Made by a program: the position numbers and the translations under genes
Shown: one piece after another, positions 6,847 through 9,608 of the stretch
Layout: the number at the start of each line of letters is the position of its first letter
Position numbering within the stretch: position 1 is the first letter of the stretch
The notes under the pieces: model-generated
Seen by the model: the letters and a program-made list of their open reading frames with translations, nothing else
Database searches by the model: none
Told to the model about the DNA's origin: nothing
Assembly: GCA_002320455.1 (NCBI GenBank)
Contig: DCKU01000027.1
Location: 1-9,608, forward strand
DNA length: 9,608 bases
Reading direction: 5' to 3'
From: Salinisphaera sp. UBA1666
GTDB taxonomy: Bacteria; Pseudomonadota; Gammaproteobacteria; Nevskiales; Salinisphaeraceae

Positions 6847-7164
6847 GGAAGCTCTGCATAACCTCTCGCGGCCCGCGTTCGCCATAGAAAGATTTTCAAG
6901 GTCAAATGCGTCGATACGAGGCGTCCGAGCGCAGCGCCTGCCCCAATCATTGCCAATCGGCAGGTCCAGCTCGGCAACGCTGTAGCGGCGCATTTGCGGT
7001 CGCACCCCATGCGAAGCATGTGCGCAAAGCGCGGCGCCGGGGCATTGCGCACGCCTGGTCTTCGTCAAGGACGCTGGCGTGCAACAAGCACGCTACGCGC
7101 GCCTTTTCTCGCCAGCCACGCGCAAAGCACCCGGCGCGAGCGCGACAGGTTGTGCAGAGCTCCC
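6847..7164. mobile_element. 318-bp MITE (non-autonomous element) inserted at the tpm stop codon
   Basis: The left end reads GGAAGCTCTGCATAACCT and then CTCGCG (6847-6870). The reverse complement of the right end reads GGGAGCTCTGCACAACCT and then GTCGCG (7141-7164). These are 24-bp terminal inverted repeats with 3 mismatches, bounded by TTAA on both sides. The interior has no recognisable transposase; its open frames run out into the neighbours and look like chance. It contains hairpins: TTTGC/GCAC...GTGCGCAAA around CATGCGAAGCATG (6993-7028), and GCGTGC-AACAA-GCACGC (7077-7093). Size, inverted repeats and duplication define a miniature inverted-repeat transposable element. TTAA fits the YTAR target of some IS5-family elements; a TA duplication would instead fit IS630/Tc1-like elements. 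The parent IS is not in this window. It fills most of the 357-bp gap between tpm and the DUF4442 gene. Confidence 0.85.
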
Positions 7165-7178
7165 TTAATGTAAAAAAT
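7150..7178 (+). promoter_or_regulatory. Possible hybrid promoter at the MITE right junction
   Basis: TTGTGC within the right terminal repeat (7150-7155) is 17 bp from AAAAAT (7173-7178), which lies in the AT-rich flank outside the element. An outward promoter made of an element -35 and a host -10 could drive the DUF4442 gene. The -35 matches only 3/6, so this is weak. Confidence 0.2.
7165..7168. repeat. Right TTAA target duplication of the MITE
   Basis: TTAA directly follows the right terminal repeat. Deleting 6847-7168 would restore a single TTAA containing the tpm stop. Confidence 0.7.
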
Positions 7179-7203
7179 ACGTCTTTTCCAAAACGGGCAC
7201 GCT

Positions 7204-7668
7204 ATGAAACCTCACACCCTGGCACGTGCCATGTGTTGGTGGCCGCCGTTTCTGGCCAGCGGCATCCGCGTGCGTCATATCGCCGACGACTGGTCCAGCG
7301 CGTCAGTGGCACTCAAGCTCAGGTCCTGGAACAAGAATTATTTCGGCACGCAGTTCGGCGGCAATCTGTTCAAGATGTGTGACCCATTCTGGGCGCTGTT
7401 GATGACCGAATCCATCGGACGCGGGCATATCGTCTGGGACGCCGCGGGCGAAATCGATTTCGTAGCCCCGGGGCGTGAGACCGTTTATGCGCACTTCAAG
7501 CTGAGCGCGGCCACCCTCGCCGAAGTCCGCGAGGCGGCCGCAGGCGGGGATAAAGTCCTGCGCTGGTTTGAAAACGACATCACCACCGCCGACGGTACGG
7601 TCGTGGCCCGTGTTCGCAAACAGCTCTATATCCGCGAAAAACGAGCGCGTTCGAACGCCGCGGCGTAA
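7204..7668 (+). CDS. DUF4442 family protein (hotdog-fold, putative thioesterase)
   Basis: The 154-aa product matches DUF4442, a hotdog-fold family related to acyl-CoA thioesterases; no substrate is established. Family features are WWPPFLASGIRVRHIA (12-27), LKLRSWNKNYFGTQFGGNLF (37-56, with the YxGTxFGG turn and helix), and DPFWALLM. IVWDAAGEIDFVAPGRETVYAHF follows, then the last strands, ending in VARVRKQLYIREKR. There is no signal peptide or membrane segment. The ATG at 7204 begins just before the conserved WPPF segment, and only a weak GGG lies upstream. Without the MITE this gene would sit 35 bp after tpm, so it was probably the last gene of that operon. It converges on maeA. Confidence 0.82.
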   Translation: MKPHTLARAMCWWPPFLASGIRVRHIADDWSSASVALKLRSWNKNYFGTQFGGNLFKMCDPFWALLMTESIGRGHIVWDAAGEIDFVAPGRETVYAHFKLSAATLAEVREAAAGGDKVLRWFENDITTADGTVVARVRKQLYIREKRARSNAAA

Positions 7669-7693
7669 GTCGCCGGCGCCTCGATCTAGTCGC

Positions 7694-7721
7694 GCCGTTC
7701 ACGACGTCTGTCACAAACGGC
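7694..7721. terminator. Candidate hairpin between convergent DUF4442 gene and maeA
   Basis: GCCGTT (7694-7699) pairs with AACGGC (7716-7721) across a 16-nt loop that itself holds GAC-GTCT-GTC. It sits in the 68-bp convergent gap. No T-tract follows on either strand, so any terminator role is uncertain. Confidence 0.25.
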
Positions 7722-7736
7722 TCGACCGTAACCGCG

Positions 7737-9431
7737 CTAGAACGCGGCGCGTCGATAACGCCGATAGCGGGGCACCCAGAAATTACGCTCGACCGATTCA
7801 CGGATCGCTTCGTCGCTGGAGCCTAGTGCGACGCCGTCTTCCTGGGCCTGCTTGGCCACGGCCACGGCGATCGCTTTCGACAGCGCCTTGACCTCAGACA
7901 GCGGCGGTAGGAGCGAGCCAGTATCCGAGGTGGCCAGCGGCGAGTTCTCGGCCAGTGCGCGGGAGGCTGCCATCAGCATCGTATCGGTCACCCGCCGTGC
8001 CTGAGCCGCGATAACGCCCAGGCCCACGCCCGGAAAAATATACGCGTTGTTGCACTGGGCGATCGGAATCCGTCGGTCACCGATCACTACATCGTCGAAA
8101 GGACTGCCGGTGGCCACGAGTGCCGCACCATCGGTCCACGTCAGGATGTCCTGCGGCGTGGCCTCGACCCGAGACGTGGGGTTGGACAGCGGCATGATGA
8201 ACGGATGCTCGCAGCCAGCGTGCATCGTCTTCACGATTTCTTCCGAGAACAGGCCGCGCTGGCCCGATACGCCGATCAGCACCGTGGGTTTGGCATTCTC
8301 GATGACGCGCATCAAGGCCGCGTCGTCGCGCGGCGGCGTGGGCCAGTCGGCGATAGCCTCAGATTTCTGGGCCAGCCGAGCCTGGAAGTCGTACAGGCCG
8401 TCGACGTCGTCGGTGAGCAGGCCCACCCGATCGATCATGAAGATCCGCGCCCGCGCTTCGGCCTCGGACAACCCCTCTTCGGTCATGGCCACGACGATCT
8501 GTTCGGCGATGCCGCAGCCGGCCGAGCCGGCGCCCACGAAGGTAATGGTCTGTTCGGAGACTTTCTCTCCCTTGGCCTTGCAGGCGGCCAGCAACGAGCC
8601 GACACAAATGGCCGCGGTGCCCTGGATATCGTCATTGAAGCTACAGATCTCATCGCGATAACGCGCCAGCAGCGGATTGGCGTTGGTTTGGGCAAAGTCC
8701 TCGAACTGCAGCAACACGTTGGGCCAGCGGCGCTTGACCGCCTGTACGAACAGATCCACGAACTCGGCGTAGGCCTCGTCGGAGATACGCTCGTGGCGCC
8801 AGCCCATGTACATGGGGTCATCCAGCAGCTGCTGGTTATTGGTGCCCACATCGAGCACCACGGGCAGCGTATACGCCGGCGATACGCCGCCACATGCGGT
8901 ATACAGCGACAGCTTGCCGATGGGGATGCCCATGCCGCCGATGCCCTGGTCGCCCAGGCCCAGGATGCGCTCGCCGTCGGTGACCACGATTACGCGCACG
9001 TTGTCCTTGGTGGCACTGCGCAGGATATCGTCCATGCGATGCCGATCCGGATAGGACACAAACAGCCCGCGGTGGTTGCGATAGATTTCGGAGAACTGCT
9101 CGCAGGCCTCACCCACCGTCGGGGTATAGATGATGGGCATCATCTCTTCGAGATGATCGTCCAGCAGTCGGAAGAACATCGTCTCGTTGTCGTCCTGGAT
9201 GCCCCGCAGATAGATGTGCTTGTCCAGATCCGAATCGCAGGCCTGGTACTGCTTGTAGGCCCGCTCGACCTGTTCTTCGATCGATTCGACGTTCTGCGGC
9301 AGCAGGCCGATCAGATTGAAATCCACCCGCTCATCGGCGGTAAAGGCGCTGCCCTTGTTGAGCAGCGGCATCTCCAGCAGCTTGGGGCCGGCATGCGGGA
9401 TATAAAGCGGGCGTTTTTCTTTCTGGGTCAT
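7737..9431 (-). CDS. maeA: NAD-dependent malic enzyme
   Basis: MaeA oxidatively decarboxylates L-malate to pyruvate and CO2 with reduction of NAD+, linking the TCA cycle to pyruvate. The 564-aa product is almost collinear with E. coli MaeA/SfcA (565 aa). Shared blocks are SLYIP-like LYIPHAGPKLLEMPLLNKGS at the start, EEMMPIIYTPTVGEACEQFS, DGERILGLGDQGIGGMGIP with GKLSLYTACGG, FEDFAQTNANPLL, CSFNDDIQGTAA and the dinucleotide-binding GAGSAGCGIAEQI. SNPTSRVEATPQD, PIAQCNNAYIFPGVGLGV and a YRRYRR-type tail complete the match. ATG 9431 gives the family N-terminus but has no Shine-Dalgarno. Instead the start overlaps the stop of a 23-codon leader ORF as ATGA, suggesting coupled translation. The stop TAG lies in a small CCGCG-CTAGAA-CGCGG hairpin (7732-7747). 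Confidence 0.97.
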   Translation of the reverse strand: MTQKEKRPLYIPHAGPKLLEMPLLNKGSAFTADERVDFNLIGLLPQNVESIEEQVERAYKQYQACDSDLDKHIYLRGIQDDNETMFFRLLDDHLEEMMPIIYTPTVGEACEQFSEIYRNHRGLFVSYPDRHRMDDILRSATKDNVRVIVVTDGERILGLGDQGIGGMGIPIGKLSLYTACGGVSPAYTLPVVLDVGTNNQQLLDDPMYMGWRHERISDEAYAEFVDLFVQAVKRRWPNVLLQFEDFAQTNANPLLARYRDEICSFNDDIQGTAAICVGSLLAACKAKGEKVSEQTITFVGAGSAGCGIAEQIVVAMTEEGLSEAEARARIFMIDRVGLLTDDVDGLYDFQARLAQKSEAIADWPTPPRDDAALMRVIENAKPTVLIGVSGQRGLFSEEIVKTMHAGCEHPFIMPLSNPTSRVEATPQDILTWTDGAALVATGSPFDDVVIGDRRIPIAQCNNAYIFPGVGLGVIAAQARRVTDTMLMAASRALAENSPLATSDTGSLLPPLSEVKALSKAIAVAVAKQAQEDGVALGSSDEAIRESVERNFWVPRYRRYRRAAF

Positions 9432-9499
9432 GGCGCGTGCGGCATGGTCAAACGAGCGGGCCAGAATAACGCGTTGCCAAGGGCCTGTTGAGGTTTCAT
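9428..9499 (-). CDS. Possible 23-aa leader peptide overlapping maeA
   Basis: An ATG at 9499 (minus strand) opens a 23-codon frame beginning MKPQQALGNALFWPARL and ending in MPHAP. Its TGA (9430-9428) overlaps the maeA ATG in an ATGA. maeA itself lacks a Shine-Dalgarno, so ribosomes finishing the leader could restart on maeA. The only weak ribosome-binding candidate is GCGGA about 8 nt before the leader start. There is no run of a single amino acid to suggest attenuation. Whether it is translated is unknown. Confidence 0.4.
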   Translation of the reverse strand: MKPQQALGNALFWPARLTMPHAP

Positions 9500-9511
9500 G
9501 CGAGTCCGCGC

Positions 9512-9608
9512 CAAGCGCTGTTTTGCGGCAAGACGAGGCGTAGCGCGCGCTGCGCAGTCATTCTGCGCAAGCGTGCTAGAACGCTGGATTGCCGCAAAAC
9601 AGCGCTTG
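9512..9608. repeat. About 97-bp palindromic repeat with perfect 20-bp inverted ends (may extend past window)
   Basis: The left arm CAAGCGCTGTTTTGCGGCAA (9512-9531) is the exact reverse complement of the last 20 bases of the window (9589-9608). The interior continues to pair: TGCGCAG-TCATT-CTGCGCA at its centre (about 9551-9569), with further GC pairing after a one-base bulge. The whole could fold as one long imperfect cruciform or hairpin. It lies upstream of maeA, which reads away from it. It may be a REP-like or MITE-like dispersed repeat; a flanking target duplication cannot be judged because the right end is the window edge. Confidence 0.7.

Noticed and set aside
6163..7068. 301-aa open frame on the minus strand
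   Set aside because: It is the antisense of tpm continuing into the MITE, crosses the element boundary and has no family resemblance.
7204..7214. ATGAAACCTCA shared by the DUF4442 gene start and the maeA leader ORF start
   Set aside because: Only 11 bp match and the similarity fades at once; more likely chance than a duplicated gene start.
6906..7382. 158-aa plus frame starting in the MITE
   Set aside because: It runs from the element out of frame into the DUF4442 gene and shows no transposase motif; a chance frame.
8205..9491. 428-aa open frame on the plus strand
   Set aside because: It is opposite maeA, which is unambiguous; the frame is a product of GC-rich codon use and has no recognisable domain.

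Overview
The window is GC-rich, gene-dense bacterial chromosome. The gene set and the protein relationships (RlmJ, an E. coli-type NAD malic enzyme of 564 aa, a 218-aa bacterial thiopurine methyltransferase, DinB, and an SHOCT-tailed protein family common in this group) point to a gammaproteobacterium. A halophilic or marine lineage such as Salinisphaera is a guess only. No rRNA, tRNA, CRISPR, phage or toxin-antitoxin genes are visible.

Layout, left to right. (1) Positions 1-230 hold the C-terminal end of a DUF1176-like protein with an in-frame stop, so probably a broken gene. It converges on rlmJ (minus strand, 252-1103). (2) A divergent region of about 150 bp carries a promoter whose geometry matches a PhoB-dependent promoter, with two half-sites exactly 11 bp apart and a -10 element 10 bp further on. 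It drives a large lipoprotein metallophosphoesterase/5'-nucleotidase (1252-3462). (3) A minus-strand SHOCT-domain protein (3459-4160) converges on it, and the two genes share one CTAG for their stops. (4) A plus-strand run follows: dinB (4305-5396), a glutathione S-transferase (5489-6190), tpm (6190-6846, overlapping the GST stop by 1 bp) and a DUF4442 hotdog protein (7204-7668). (5) maeA (minus, 7737-9431) converges on this run. It is preceded by a 23-codon leader ORF that overlaps its start codon, and then by a large palindromic repeat at the window edge.

The most notable non-genic structure is a 318-bp element at 6847-7164. It has 24-bp terminal inverted repeats (21/24 matching), is flanked on both sides by TTAA, and encodes no recognisable transposase, so it is a MITE. 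It sits exactly at the tpm stop codon, which lies within the left TTAA. Removing it and one TTAA would leave tpm 35 bp from the DUF4442 gene, so the insertion appears to have split a former gst-tpm-DUF4442 operon without damaging a coding sequence. A second structure, a perfect 20-bp inverted repeat bounding about 97 bp (9512-9608), lies upstream of maeA and may continue past the window.

In function, GST and TPMT form a small detoxification pair: conjugation of electrophiles and S/Se-methylation. DinB provides translesion synthesis. The lipoprotein nucleotidase probably scavenges phosphate from nucleotides or phosphoesters outside the inner membrane. MaeA feeds pyruvate and NADH from malate.
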